From: Thermus thermophilus
GTDB lineage: Bacteria; Deinococcota; Deinococci; Deinococcales; Thermaceae
Length of the DNA: 64,000 nt
Assembly (NCBI RefSeq): GCF_019974155.1
Contig: NZ_AP025158.1
Coordinates: 1,302,001-1,366,000, forward strand
Direction: 5' to 3'
Positions 1-12,118 of the stretch are shown here, one piece after another. Numbering within the stretch: the stretch's first letter is position 1; every line of letters starts with the position of its first letter. The notes below the pieces were generated by a model. It searched no databases, had not been told where the DNA came from, and saw only the letters and a program-made list of their open reading frames with translations. A program made the position numbers and the translations under genes.

Positions 1-1
1 G

Positions 2-733
2 GCGATGCTGGACCTGAGGGAGGTGGGGGAGGCGGAGTGGAAGGCCCTAAAGCCCCTCCTGGAGGGCGTGCCCGAGGGCGTTCCCGTCCTCCTCCTGGAC
101 CCCAAGCCGAGCCCCTCCCGGGCGGCCTTCTACCGGAACCGGGAAAGGCGGGACTTCCCCACCCCCAAGGGGAAAGACCTCGTAAGGCACATAGAACACC
201 GGGCCAAGCGCCTGGGGCTCAGGCTCCCGGGCGGGGTGGTCCAGTACCTGGCCTCCCTGGAGGGGGACCTCGAGGCCCTGGAGCGGGAGCTGGAGAAGCT
301 TGCCCTCCTCTCCCCTCCCCTCACCCTGGAGAAGGTGGAGAAGGTGGTGGCCCTGAGGCCCCCCCTCACGGGCTTTGACCTGGTGCGCGCCGTCCTGGAG
401 AAGAACCCCAAGGAGGCCCTCCTGCGCCTCAGGCGCCTCAAGGAGGAGGGGGAGGAGCCGCTAAGGCTTCTCGGGGCCCTCTCCTGGCAGTTCGCCCTCC
501 TCGCCCGGGCCTTCCTCCTCCTCCGGGAAAACCCCCGGCCCAAGGAGGAGGACCTCGCCCGCCTCGAGGCCCACCCCTACGCCGCCAAAAAGGCCCTGGA
601 GGCGGCGAGGCGCCTTGGGGAAGCGGCCCTCAAGGAAGCCCTGGACACCCTCATGGAGGCGGAAAAGCGGGCCAAGGGGGGGAAGGACCCGTGGCTCGCC
701 CTGGAGGCGGCGGTCCTCCGCCTCGCCCGTTGA
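2..733 (+). CDS. holA: DNA polymerase III delta subunit, C-terminal part
   Basis: The frame is open from the window edge, so the N-terminus (the AAA+ P-loop-like part) lies outside. The visible ~243 residues contain the helical middle and collar domains of the clamp-loader delta subunit: a charged segment around RHIEHRAKRLGLRLP, then GDLEALERELEKLALL, and a C-terminal region ending in DTLMEAEKRAKGGKDPWLALEAA. In the family, delta opens the beta sliding clamp during clamp loading at the replication fork. The assignment rests on the overall pattern seen in Thermus holA proteins. The stop TGA is followed 31 bases later by the next start, so no independent terminator is evident. Confidence 0.8.
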   Translation, partial: AMLDLREVGEAEWKALKPLLEGVPEGVPVLLLDPKPSPSRAAFYRNRERRDFPTPKGKDLVRHIEHRAKRLGLRLPGGVVQYLASLEGDLEALERELEKLALLSPPLTLEKVEKVVALRPPLTGFDLVRAVLEKNPKEALLRLRRLKEEGEEPLRLLGALSWQFALLARAFLLLRENPRPKEEDLARLEAHPYAAKKALEAARRLGEAALKEALDTLMEAEKRAKGGKDPWLALEAAVLRLAR

Positions 734-764
734 CCCGCGGGTCAGGGGCGGGTAGACTCGGGAC

Positions 765-1998
765 ATGCTCAAGCCCGAGCTGGTGGAGGCGGTGCTCGCG
801 CGGGCGCTGAAGGGCGGGGCCGACTTCGCCGAGGTCTACGCCCAGCGCGCCAAGAAGCGCAGGATGAAGGTCCGCCAGGGGGCCCTGGAGGAGGCCCTCT
901 CCGGCCTGGACTACGGGGCGGGGGTGCGGCTTTTCTTCGGCACCGAGGTGGTCTACGCCTACACCAACGACCTCACCCAAGAAGGCCTCATGGAGGCCCT
1001 GGAGACCCTCCTCCGGGCCAAGCGCCACGCCGCGGAAGAAGGAGGCGGCCCTCGCCCTGGAGGAGGCCCTGCGGGAAGACCCTCGGGTGAAAAGCGTCCT
1101 CATGGGGGGCTACCTGGAGCGGGAGGTCCGGGTGGCCCTCAAAAGCACCCAAGGGGCGGAAGGAAGCTTCCGCACGGGCTTCGCCGCCCTCATGGGAAGC
1201 TTCGTCATGGCCCAGGGGAAAAGCGTCAAGCAGGGGTGGGACTTCAAGGCGGGCAAGGAGTTCCACGCCCTGGAGCCGGGGCGCACCGCCCTCGAGTTCC
1301 GGGAGAAGACGGCGAGGCTCCTTGAGGCCAAGCCCCTGAAGACGGGCCGCTACCGGGCCTACCTGGAGCCTGAGGCCATGGCCATGCTCCTTTCCGTCCT
1401 CGCCGAGGCCTTTTCCGGCAAGAACGCCCTGGAGGGGAAAAGCCGCCTCCTGGGGAGGCTTGGGGAGAGGATCGCAAGCCCCCTCGTGACCCTCGTGGAC
1501 GACCCCACCCTGGAGAAGGGCCTCCTCTCCCGCCCCTTTGACGCCGAGGGCACCCCTACGGAGCGCACCGTGGTGGTGGAGAAGGGGGTCTTTAAGACCT
1601 TCCTCCACAACCTGGAGACGGCCAGGGCCCTGGGCCAGAGGAACACGGGCCACGCCGCCCGGTCCTACCGGGAAACCCTCGAGGTCGCCCCCACCAACCT
1701 CTACCTGGAGCCCGTGGGGAACCTCCGCCTCACGGACGGGGTGGTGGTCACGGAGTTCATGGGCCTCCACGCCGGGGCAAACCCCGTGACCCTGGACTTC
1801 TCCTTACAGGCCCTGGGGCTTTGGGTGGAGGAGGGGGAGGTGCGGCACGCCGTGGAGAACTTCGCCGTCTCCGGAAACCTCCTGGAACTCCTCCAAGGGG
1901 TGGAGGCGGTGGGGGACGACCTGGACTGGCTCCTCCTGGACGCCGCCTACGGGAGCCCCACCGTGGCGGTGGCCGAGCTCTCCTTCGCCGGGGCGTGA
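765..1998 (+). pseudogene. pmbA: PmbA/TldE-family modulator, frameshifted
   Basis: Two overlapping frames together give one PmbA/TldE protein. The first (from 765) holds the N-terminal domain with LARALKGGADFAEVYAQ and loses homology after ETLLRAK (~1020). The second (in frame from ~1030 to 1998) continues with EAALALEEALREDPRVK and the C-terminal barrel with RNTGHAARSY and AAYGSPTVAVAELSFAG. The combined length of 1234 bases is not a multiple of three, so one base is gained or two are lost between about 1011 and 1060, a GC-rich stretch. PmbA/TldE pairs with TldD to form a protease acting on microcin B17-type peptides and gyrase modulators; the TldD zinc motif HExxxH is absent, as expected for the E partner. 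A possible -10 TAGACT lies just before the start. It may be a true mutation or a sequencing error. Confidence 0.75.
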
Positions 1999-2003
1999 TA
2001 CCA

Positions 2004-2031
2004 CCCCATGCGGGCTTGCGCCCGCACGGGG
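2004..2031 (+). terminator. Hairpin after pmbA (repeated Thermus-type stem)
   Basis: CCCCATGCGGGC and GCCCGCACGGGG flank a TTGC loop, forming a 12-bp stem with one A-C mismatch. There is no U-tract. The same stem recurs at 35471-35498 and, with small changes, at 60967-60994, always just after a stop codon, so I read it as a terminator or 3'-end stabiliser. Confidence 0.5.
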
Positions 2032-2049
2032 GCCCCGGTAAAAAGGGGC

Positions 2050-2985
2050 ATGAAGGTCTTCGTCACCCGTACCCTTCCCGGGAAGGCCTTGGACCGCTTG
2101 CGGGAAAGGGGCCTACAGGTGGAGGTCCACCGGGGGCTCTTCCTCCCCCGGGAGGAGCTCCTAAGGCGGGTGGAGGGGGCGGTGGGCCTCATCCCCACGG
2201 TGGAGGACCGCATAGACGCCGAGGTGATGGACCGGGCCAAGGGCCTCAAGGTCATCGCCTGCTACAGCGTGGGGGTGGACCACGTGGACCTCGAGGCGGC
2301 CCAGAAGAGGGGCATCCGGGTCACGAACACCCCCGGGGTCCTCACCGAGGCCACCGCCGACCTCACCCTGGCCCTCCTCCTCGCCGTGGCCAGGCGGGTG
2401 GTGGAGGGGGCGGCCTACGCCCGGGATGGGCTCTGGAAGGCCTGGCACCCCGAGCTCCTTTTGGGCCTGGACCTCCAGGGCCTCACCCTCGGCCTCATCG
2501 GCATGGGCCGCATCGGCCAGGCGGTGGCCAAGAGGGCTTTGGCCTTCGGGATGCGGGTGGTCTACCACGCCCGCACCCCCAAGCCCCTCCCCTACCCCTT
2601 CCTCTCCCTGGAGGAGCTCCTTAAGGAGGCGGACGTCGTCTCCCTCCACACCCCCCTCACCCCGGAAACCCATAGGCTTTTAAACCGGGAACGGCTCTTC
2701 GCCATGAAGCGGGGGGCCATCCTCCTCAACACCGCCCGGGGGGCCCTGGTGGACACCGAGGCCCTGGTGGAGGCCTTAAGGAGCCACCTCTTCGGGGCGG
2801 GCCTGGACGTCACCGACCCCGAGCCCCTGCCCCAGGGCCACCCCCTCTACCGCCTCCCCAACGCCCTCGTCACCCCCCACATCGGCTCGGCGGGGAGAAC
2901 GACCCGGGAGCGCATGGCCGAGGTGGCGGTGGAAAACCTCCTCGCCGTCCTAGAGGGGAGGGAGCCGCCAAACCCGGTAGTATAG
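2050..2985 (+). CDS. D-isomer-specific 2-hydroxyacid dehydrogenase (glyoxylate/hydroxypyruvate reductase type)
   Basis: This 311-residue protein has the layout of NAD(P)H-dependent D-2-hydroxyacid dehydrogenases. N-terminal substrate-binding segments carry VGVDHVDLEAAQKRGIRVTN; the Rossmann motif GLIGMGRIGQAVAKRA lies near residue 150; the catalytic Arg is in LLNTARGALVD; the acid is in DVTDPEPLP; and the His is in VTPHIGSAGRTTRE. Substrates of the family include glyoxylate and hydroxypyruvate; the exact one cannot be told from sequence. I chose the ATG at 2050, preceded by AAAAGGGGC, over the in-frame ATG at 2008, which lies inside the hairpin after pmbA. The stop is 5 bases before the TauE/SafE start. 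Confidence 0.88.
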   Translation: MKVFVTRTLPGKALDRLRERGLQVEVHRGLFLPREELLRRVEGAVGLIPTVEDRIDAEVMDRAKGLKVIACYSVGVDHVDLEAAQKRGIRVTNTPGVLTEATADLTLALLLAVARRVVEGAAYARDGLWKAWHPELLLGLDLQGLTLGLIGMGRIGQAVAKRALAFGMRVVYHARTPKPLPYPFLSLEELLKEADVVSLHTPLTPETHRLLNRERLFAMKRGAILLNTARGALVDTEALVEALRSHLFGAGLDVTDPEPLPQGHPLYRLPNALVTPHIGSAGRTTRERMAEVAVENLLAVLEGREPPNPVV

Positions 2986-2990
2986 GCGCC

Positions 2991-3728
2991 ATGGGCCTTC
3001 TCGTCGGCTTCCTCGGCGGGGTCTTCGGCGGCCTCGTGGGCCTAGGCGGCGGCACGGTGATGATCCCCCTGATGGTGGGGCTTCTCAAGCTTCCCCAGCA
3101 CAAGGCCCACGGCACGAGCCTGGTGGCCGTCTTCTTCACGGGGCTCGTGGGGGCCTTGACCTACGGCCTGCAGGGCTCCTTGGCCCCCAAGGCCGCGCTT
3201 TTCCTGGCCCTCACCGCCATCCTAACCGCCCGCTTCGGCGCCCGCTTCGCCCACGGCCTCTCCGAGAACAACCTCAAGCGGTCCTTCGGCTGGTTCCTCA
3301 TCGCCGTGAGCTTCCTCCTTCTCCTCAGACCCTACCTCGCCCCCCTCGGCCTGGTGCGGGGCGAACTCCTCCAGGACCTCGCCCTCCTCCTCGCCGGAAG
3401 CCTCACCGGCTTCCTCTCGGGGATGATGGGGGTGGGCGGGGGGACGATCATGGTCCCGGCCATGGTCCTCCTCCTGGGGATGCCCCAGCACACCGCCCAG
3501 GGGACGAGCCTCCTCGCCATGGTCCCGGCGAGCCTGGTGGGCGCCCACACCCACCTGCGCCTGGGGAACGTGGACCGGGACCTCGCCCTAGGCCTCGTGC
3601 CCGGGGTCCTGGTGGGCACCTTCCTAGGGGGGGAGCTCGCCCACATCCTCCCGGAAGGCGCCTTGCGGCTCGTCTTCGCCGCCGTGCTCGTCTGGACGGG
3701 GTGGCGGTACGCCCGTGCAGGAAGGTAA
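2991..3728 (+). CDS. TauE/SafE-family anion exporter
   Basis: The 245-residue, strongly hydrophobic protein has about eight membrane segments in two homologous halves. Each half has the glycine-rich family signature: GLVGLGGGTVMIPLMV followed by LPQHKAHGTSLVAV in the first half, and SGMMGVGGGTIMVPAMVLL followed by MPQHTAQGTSLLAM in the second. This family (formerly DUF81) exports sulfite, sulfoacetate or related organosulfur anions through the inner membrane; the substrate here is unknown. It starts 5 bases after the dehydrogenase stop and is probably co-transcribed with it. Confidence 0.88.
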   Translation: MGLLVGFLGGVFGGLVGLGGGTVMIPLMVGLLKLPQHKAHGTSLVAVFFTGLVGALTYGLQGSLAPKAALFLALTAILTARFGARFAHGLSENNLKRSFGWFLIAVSFLLLLRPYLAPLGLVRGELLQDLALLLAGSLTGFLSGMMGVGGGTIMVPAMVLLLGMPQHTAQGTSLLAMVPASLVGAHTHLRLGNVDRDLALGLVPGVLVGTFLGGELAHILPEGALRLVFAAVLVWTGWRYARAGR

Positions 3729-3842
3729 CTTCAAACACTTTTTCACGGGCTCAACCGGCTCCACCTCGGGCTCCTGGTGGGCCTCCTCGCCCTGAGCGTG
3801 GCCCGCGAGAAGCCCAAGACGGCCTAACCCCGCGCCCGGGCT
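3729..3842 (+). other. Intergenic stretch with short hydrophobic frame
   Basis: After the TAA of the TauE gene the same frame stays open for 32 codons (LFHGLNRLHLGLLVGLL, then a basic tail) before the next TAA. It has no ATG or GTG with a ribosome site at a sensible position. I see either an eroded gene end or chance; I do not call a gene. Confidence 0.3.
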
Positions 3843-3870
3843 CCCCGCCCGAGGCCTTCCTTGGGCGGGG
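3843..3870 (+). terminator. Terminator before the pyr promoter
   Basis: CCCCGCCCGAGG pairs with CCTTGGGCGGGG across a CCTT loop (12 bp including one G-U pair), followed by TT. It separates the exporter gene from the pyr promoter at 3877. Confidence 0.6.
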
Positions 3871-3876
3871 TTCCCC

Positions 3877-3905
3877 TTGCCCGGACGGGGCGCCGGGTGT
3901 AAGGT
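3877..3905 (+). promoter_or_regulatory. pyr operon promoter
   Basis: TTGCCC at 3877-3882 and TAAGGT at 3900-3905 are separated by 17 bases. The predicted transcript start (~3912) lies just ahead of the PyrR-binding hairpin. Confidence 0.65.
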
Positions 3906-3907
3906 AG

Positions 3908-5478
<1,571 letters not shown>

Positions 5479-5497
5479 CGTGGGGTACCATGAGGCC

Positions 5498-5647
5498 ATG
5501 GTGAAGGCCGAGGAAGCCCTGGCGGAGCTTCTCAACCGGGTGCGGGTGCTCCCCCCGCAAAAGGCCCGCAGGAAGCGTCCCAAGCCGGTGCTCCTGAAGG
5601 GAGAAACGCCCCCTCTCCATGAACTCCTCACCCGGGAACGGCGCTAA
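5498..5647 (+). CDS. bbc: Small basic protein between pyrB and pyrC (bbc), possible antitoxin
   Basis: ATG 5498 opens a 49-residue, Arg/Lys/Pro-rich frame (MVKAEEALAELLNRVRVLPP, then ARRKRPKPVLLKGE). It ends 29 bases inside the following PIN-domain gene. A gene between pyrB and pyrC was named bbc in Thermus ZO5, as I recall. The size, the overlap with a PIN protein and an N-terminal amphipathic helix followed by a basic, unstructured tail are what one sees in VapB-type antitoxins. No DNA-binding fold is recognisable, so the antitoxin role is inferred from context only. Confidence 0.6.
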   Translation: MVKAEEALAELLNRVRVLPPQKARRKRPKPVLLKGETPPLHELLTRERR

Positions 5648-6083
5648 GGTTTTCTTCGCCGACACCAGCGCCCTCCTCTACCTCGTGGTGGACCACCCCG
5701 GCGAGCCCTTCGCCTGGGTTCGGGGCCTCCTCCGGGAGGCCCCCCTGGCGGCCTGCGACCTCTTCCTTCCGGAAGCCGTGGCCGCCCTAAGGGGGCGCCG
5801 GGACGGGGGCCACCTGAGCCCGAGGGGCTTTCGGAAGGCGGTGCGGTCTCTGGAAGAGCTGCTCCCGAGCCTTTACCTCGTGGAAAGCGGCCTGGCCCTG
5901 ATGCAGGCGGCAAGCCTCCTTGCCCGCGAGCATCCCTTGCGGGGGGCGGACGCCGTCCACCTGGCGGCCATGGCCCTTTTTCGCCAGGTTTCGGGGGTGT
6001 TCTTGACCCTGGACCGCAGGCAATACCGGGTGGCCAAGGTCCTGGTGCCCACCCACCCGGTGCCCGAACTGGAGGAAGCATGA
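5619..6083 (+). CDS. PIN-domain ribonuclease (VapC-like)
   Basis: The 154-residue protein shows the four acidic positions of the PIN nuclease fold: D15 in [14 protein letters not shown]52 in [13 protein letters not shown]111 in [12 protein letters not shown] and D132 in [13 protein letters not shown]. VapC toxins with this fold cut tRNA or rRNA and are neutralised by a small partner made from the same transcript; the upstream bbc frame overlaps it by 29 bases. Its stop overlaps the pyrC start (ATGA), so it is translated with the pyr operon. Whether it is a toxin or has been tamed for an RNA-processing role in pyrimidine control is open. Confidence 0.8.
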   Translation: MNSSPGNGAKVFFADTSALLYLVVDHPGEPFAWVRGLLREAPLAACDLFLPEAVAALRGRRDGGHLSPRGFRKAVRSLEELLPSLYLVESGLALMQAASLLAREHPLRGADAVHLAAMALFRQVSGVFLTLDRRQYRVAKVLVPTHPVPELEEA

Positions 6084-7360
6084 TCCTGATCCGAAACGTA
6101 CGGCTCGTGGACGCTACGGGGGAACGCGGCCCCCTGGACGTCCTCATCGGCGAAGGGAGGATCCTCTCCCTGGAAGGCGGCGAGGCGAAGCAGGTGGTGG
6201 ACGGCACGGGGTGCTTCCTCGCCCCGGGGTTTTTAGACCTCCACGCCCACCTCCGCGAGCCCGGGGAGGAGGTGAAGGAGGACCTCTTCTCGGGGCTTCT
6301 CGCGGCGGTGCGGGGCGGGTACACGGACCTCGTCTCCATGCCCAACACCAAGCCCCCTGTGGACACCCCGGAGGCGGTGCGGGCCCTCAAGGAGAAGGCC
6401 AAGGCCCTGGGCCTCGCAAGGCTCCACCCCGCGGCCGCCCTCACCCTGGGCCAGGAAGGGAAGCACCTCGCCCCGGCGGGGCTTCTCCGGGAGGCGGGGG
6501 CGGTCCTCCTCACGGACGACGGCCGCACCAACGAGGACGCCGGGGTCTTGGCGGCGGGGCTCCTCATGGCCGCGCCCCTAGGCCTCCCCGTGGCGGTGCA
6601 CGCGGAGGACGCGGGCCTAAGGCGAAATGGGGTGATGAACGACGGGCCCTTGGCGGACCTCCTGGGCCTTCCCGGAAACCCCCCGGAGGCCGAGGCCGCC
6701 CGCATCGCCCGGGACCTCGAGGTCCTGCGCTACGCCTTAAGGCGAAGCCAGGCCACCCCCCGCCTCCACGTCCAACACCTCTCCACGAAGCGGGGCCTGG
6801 AGCTCGTCCGGGAGGCCAAGCGAGGGGGCCTCCCCGTGACCGCCGAGGCCACCCCCCACCACCTCACCCTCACGGAAGAGGCCCTAAAGGCCTTTGACCC
6901 CCTCTTCAAGGTGGCCCCGCCCCTCCGCACCCGGGAGGACCGGGAGGCCCTCGTGGAGGGGCTTCTTGACGGCACCCTGGACGCCATCGCCACCGACCAC
7001 GCCCCCCACACCCTGTCGGAGAAGGAGATGGACCTCCTGAGGGCCCCCTTCGGCATCCCGAGCCTCGAGGTGGCCTTCCCCCTCCTTTACACCGAGCTCC
7101 ACCTGAAGCGGGGCTTTCCCCTGCAAAGGCTCGTGGAGCTTTTCACCGACGGCCCCAGGCGGGTCCTGGGCCTTTCCCCTATTCACCTGGAGGAAGGGGC
7201 CGAGGCGAGCCTCGTCCTCCTCTCCCCCAAGGAGCGCCCCGTGGACCCCAGGGCCTTCGCCTCCAAGGCCCGCTACTCCCCCTGGGCGGGGTGGGTCCTC
7301 GGAGGGTGGCCCGTCCTCACCCTGGTGGAGGGGCGGATCGTCCACGAGGCGCTAAAATAG
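6080..7360 (+). CDS. pyrC: Dihydroorotase (class I, zinc)
   Basis: The 426-residue amidohydrolase has the metal-binding motif [14 protein letters not shown], the segment [14 protein letters not shown], the metal-site His in [13 protein letters not shown] and the catalytic motif [15 protein letters not shown]. It cyclises carbamoyl aspartate to dihydroorotate, following PyrB. The ATG overlaps the stop of the PIN gene, so translation of pyrC depends on ribosomes passing through the PIN frame. The 3' end TAAAAT also looks like a -10 element for the next gene. Confidence 0.95.
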   Translation: MILIRNVRLVDATGERGPLDVLIGEGRILSLEGGEAKQVVDGTGCFLAPGFLDLHAHLREPGEEVKEDLFSGLLAAVRGGYTDLVSMPNTKPPVDTPEAVRALKEKAKALGLARLHPAAALTLGQEGKHLAPAGLLREAGAVLLTDDGRTNEDAGVLAAGLLMAAPLGLPVAVHAEDAGLRRNGVMNDGPLADLLGLPGNPPEAEAARIARDLEVLRYALRRSQATPRLHVQHLSTKRGLELVREAKRGGLPVTAEATPHHLTLTEEALKAFDPLFKVAPPLRTREDREALVEGLLDGTLDAIATDHAPHTLSEKEMDLLRAPFGIPSLEVAFPLLYTELHLKRGFPLQRLVELFTDGPRRVLGLSPIHLEEGAEASLVLLSPKERPVDPRAFASKARYSPWAGWVLGGWPVLTLVEGRIVHEALK

Positions 7361-7364
7361 GGGC

Positions 7365-7844
7365 GTGCTGAAGAAGCTCCTGGAGGCGGATGCCATCGGC
7401 CTCAGGCTGGAGTGGGTGGGGGGGCTTCCCCTCTGGGAGGCCCAGCCCACCTACCGGCACCAGAAGGCGGTGGACCGGATCCGGCAAAGCCTCCGGCCCA
7501 AGGAGGGCGCCCCTTGCGCCTGCGTCCACGTGGCCACCGTCTACGTGCGCTTTCCCGACGGTTCCTACAAAAGGCCCGACATCGCCATCTTCTGCCGGGA
7601 ACCCGAGGAGCTGGACGAGGCCATCACCCTTCTCCCCGAGGCGGTGGTGGAGGTGGTGAGCCGGGGCTACGAGGCCAAGGACCTGGAGATCGGCCCCCGC
7701 TTCTACCTCTCCCAGGGGGTGAAGGACGTGGTGGTCTTTGACCCCTACACCCTTCTCGTCCTCCACCTGCGCCGCGATGGGGCCTCACGCTACGTTTCCC
7801 CGGTGGAACTGGAGCTGGAGGCGGGCTGCCTCCTCACCGTCTGA
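7365..7844 (+). CDS. Uma2-family (DUF820) putative endonuclease
   Basis: A 159-residue protein of the Uma2/DUF820 family, which has a restriction-endonuclease-like fold. The PD...E-type core is visible as RPDIAIFCREP and AVVEVVSRGYEAKDLE, followed by YLSQGVKDVVVFDPY. Family members are abundant in Cyanobacteria and Deinococcus-Thermus, but their biological role is not known. The start is GTG 7365, 5 bases after the pyrC stop. TAAAAT within the end of pyrC (7354-7359) could serve as a -10 element and make the mRNA leaderless, in addition to read-through from the pyr operon. Confidence 0.75.
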   Translation: MLKKLLEADAIGLRLEWVGGLPLWEAQPTYRHQKAVDRIRQSLRPKEGAPCACVHVATVYVRFPDGSYKRPDIAIFCREPEELDEAITLLPEAVVEVVSRGYEAKDLEIGPRFYLSQGVKDVVVFDPYTLLVLHLRRDGASRYVSPVELELEAGCLLTV

Positions 7845-7846
7845 AC

Positions 7847-7877
7847 CCCGTACGGGCTTGCACCCCCATGGGAGCCC
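7847..7877. terminator. Weak hairpins between converging genes
   Basis: The palindrome CCCGTACGGG (7847-7856) and the pair GGGCT/AGCCC (7854-7858 and 7873-7877) fill the 43-base gap between the Uma2 gene and pyrD, which converge. Neither has a U-tract. It resembles a degraded copy of the stem seen at 2004 and 35471. Confidence 0.3.
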
Positions 7878-7887
7878 GGACCCCGGC

Positions 7888-8925
7888 TCACGAGCGGCGA
7901 AGTTCCCCCAGGGAGGAAACCCCCTCGGCCTCCATGAGGCGGAGAAGCCCCAGGAGGAGCCTCCTGGGGAAGAGGGGCCCCCCGTAGACGAAGCCCGTGT
8001 AGACCTGGACCAGGCTCGCCCCGGCCTTGAGCCGCTCCCAGAGGTCCAAAGGCGTCTCCACCCCCCCCACGCTCACCAGGGCAAGCCCCTCCGCCTGGGC
8101 CAGATGGCGGAGGACCTCCAGGGCCCTCCCCTTCAGGGGCCTTCCCGAAAGCCCCCCGGCTTCCCGAGCGAGAGGGCTTTTTAGGCCCTCCCGGGCGAGG
8201 GTGGTGTTCACCGCCACCAGGCCCTGAAGGCGGTGCTTCTTGGCCAGGGCGAGGACCTCGTCCAGGGCCTTGGGGGAGAGGTCCGGGGCCACCTTGAGGA
8301 GGAGGGGCTTTGGGGTGGCCGGGCGGAGGCGGGCGAGGAGCTCGTCCAGGAAGGGGCCTTCCTGGAGGGTCCGAAGCCCTGGGGTGTTGGGGGAGCTCAC
8401 GTTCAGGACGAAGTAGTCCCCAAAAGGCTCCAGGAGGCGGAGGGCCTTTAGGTAGTCCTCCGCCGCCCGCTCCAAGGGCGTGTCCCGGTTCTTCCCCAGG
8501 TTGACCCCAATGGGCAGGGGAAGCCCCCTTTGGCGGAAGCGCTTTAGGCGCGTGGCGGCCTCCTCCGCCCCCCGGTTGTTGAAGCCCATGCGGTTGATGA
8601 GGGCGCGGTCTTCCCCCAGGCGGAAAAGCCTCGGCCTCGGGTTGCCCTCCTGGGGCCTCGGGGTGAGGGTCCCCACCTCGGCGAAGCCGAAGCCCAGGGC
8701 CCACCAGGCCCCGAGGGCCCTCGCGTCCTTGTCCATCCCCGCGGCGAGGCCCAAGGGGTTGGGAAAGGAAACCCCAAAGGCCTCCACCCGGAGGCGGGGG
8801 TCCTCCACCCGAAGAAGCCTCGCGGGAACCTCCAGCAAGGGCCCCCTTTCCGACCAGAGAGCGAGGAGGCCCAAGGTGAGCTCGTGGGCGGTCTCGGGGT
8901 CTAAGGCGAAGAGGAGGCGGTGCAC
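7888..8925 (-). CDS. pyrD: Dihydroorotate dehydrogenase (quinone, class 2)
   Basis: The 345-residue protein starts at GTG 8925. The N-terminal helix MHRLLFALDPETAHELTLGL is the membrane-associating extension of class 2 enzymes. The FMN barrel follows with NPLGLAAGMDKDA, INRMGFNNRG, the catalytic-Ser segment FVLNVSSPNTPGLRTLQ, VNTTLAREG and SVGGVETPLDLWERLKAGA. It oxidises dihydroorotate and passes electrons to the quinone pool. It is encoded opposite to the other pyr genes, as in other Thermus. A -10 TAGCAT lies 6 bases before the start, so the mRNA is probably leaderless. Confidence 0.95.
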   Translation of the reverse strand: MHRLLFALDPETAHELTLGLLALWSERGPLLEVPARLLRVEDPRLRVEAFGVSFPNPLGLAAGMDKDARALGAWWALGFGFAEVGTLTPRPQEGNPRPRLFRLGEDRALINRMGFNNRGAEEAATRLKRFRQRGLPLPIGVNLGKNRDTPLERAAEDYLKALRLLEPFGDYFVLNVSSPNTPGLRTLQEGPFLDELLARLRPATPKPLLLKVAPDLSPKALDEVLALAKKHRLQGLVAVNTTLAREGLKSPLAREAGGLSGRPLKGRALEVLRHLAQAEGLALVSVGGVETPLDLWERLKAGASLVQVYTGFVYGGPLFPRRLLLGLLRLMEAEGVSSLGELRRS

Positions 8926-8972
8926 AGACCCATGCTACCCCCTCGCCGCCCGCGTCCGGTTAGAATGGCCGC
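8926..8972. promoter_or_regulatory. Divergent leaderless promoters of pyrD and the lipoprotein gene
   Basis: In this 47-base gap the minus strand has TAGCAT 6 bases before the pyrD start, and the plus strand has TAGAAT (8961-8966) 6 bases before ATG 8973. No -35 element is obvious for either. Confidence 0.5.
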
Positions 8973-9482
8973 ATGAGGCGAGTCTTCTGGCCCCTCGTGG
9001 CCCTAGCCGGGCTCCTTGCCGCCTGCTCCGTCAGCTTCACCATCCCCCTCCCCGACCAGACCGTCCAGCTCCCCGCCCTGGGGGGCACCCTGGGCCGGGT
9101 GGTCTACCCCGCCCAGGCCCAGAGCTTCCCCCCGCCCGGGGGCGTCCTCAAGGACGTCCAGGTCACGGGCACCCTCGAGGCCAGCCAGCCCCTCTCCTTG
9201 ACCCTGGACCTCTACGCCCGCACGAAAGACCCGGCCCAGGACGAGAACTGCCTGGCCCTGGGCGGGTACGCCTACGCCTGCGCCCTGGGCCCCGAGGACG
9301 GGCCCATAGGCCGCGCGAGCTTCGCCGGAACCTCGGCCCCCCTTTCCCTCAAGGGGGAGAAGCTGACCCAGGGGGTGCAGGAGGGGAGGCTTTGGCTTGG
9401 GGCCATGGTCCAGGGCCTGCCTAATGGCGGCCTCACCCTCACCTTCAAGAACCTCAAGGCCACCCTCACCCTGGGCCTCTAG
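8973..9482 (+). CDS. Putative lipoprotein of unknown function
   Basis: The 169-residue protein begins with a lipoprotein signal peptide, RRVFWPLVALAGLLAACS, with the lipobox LAAC and Cys18 as likely lipidation site. The rest is rich in Leu, Pro and Thr, with beta-type strands (TLTFKNLKATLTLGL at the end) and a pair of cysteines in NCLALGGYAYACALG. I recognise no family. It is transcribed alone from a leaderless promoter and is followed by lon under its own promoter. Confidence 0.65.
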   Translation: MRRVFWPLVALAGLLAACSVSFTIPLPDQTVQLPALGGTLGRVVYPAQAQSFPPPGGVLKDVQVTGTLEASQPLSLTLDLYARTKDPAQDENCLALGGYAYACALGPEDGPIGRASFAGTSAPLSLKGEKLTQGVQEGRLWLGAMVQGLPNGGLTLTFKNLKATLTLGL

Positions 9483-9538
9483 GCCTTTGTGGCGGTGGGC
9501 CCCATGGCCCCCGGGCCGCCCGGGTATCATGGGGGTAG

Positions 9539-11923
<2,385 letters not shown>

Positions 11924-12118
11924 GGCAACGCCCCCTTCCGGTTGGCGTTGAGGAAAACCCCCGCCCGAAGCGGGCCACCACCTCCTCTGTCGGGACATAG
12001 GTGGCCCCTGCGCCTTCAAGGAGCTCTGCGGGGACCCGGCCAAAGTCCACTGGGTGCGGGCCCCCTGAGGGTGGCCTTGGCCACCCTGGCCGGGAGGCGG
12101 ACCGGGGAGAATGGGCCT
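11924..12118 (+). other. Intergenic stretch with DUF1059-like fragment
   Basis: One frame from about 11952 to the TGA at 12066 reads HHLLCRDIGGPCAFKEL and resembles the start of the small DUF1059 family (CRDLG..C pattern), but it has no start codon and diverges after about 20 residues. I take it as a gene remnant. The remainder holds no other feature apart from the likely promoter of the HtrA-like gene near 12106. Confidence 0.3.

Noticed and set aside
2008-2049. Earlier ATG for the 2-hydroxyacid dehydrogenase
   Set aside because: These codons lie in the hairpin that follows pmbA and add a non-homologous N-terminus; ATG 2050 has a purine-rich ribosome site.
9482-9538. A hairpin (GGGCCCCATGG...CCCGGGCC) between lipoprotein gene and lon as terminator
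   Set aside because: The pairing is patchy, there is no T-run and it overlaps the likely lon promoter; support is too weak.
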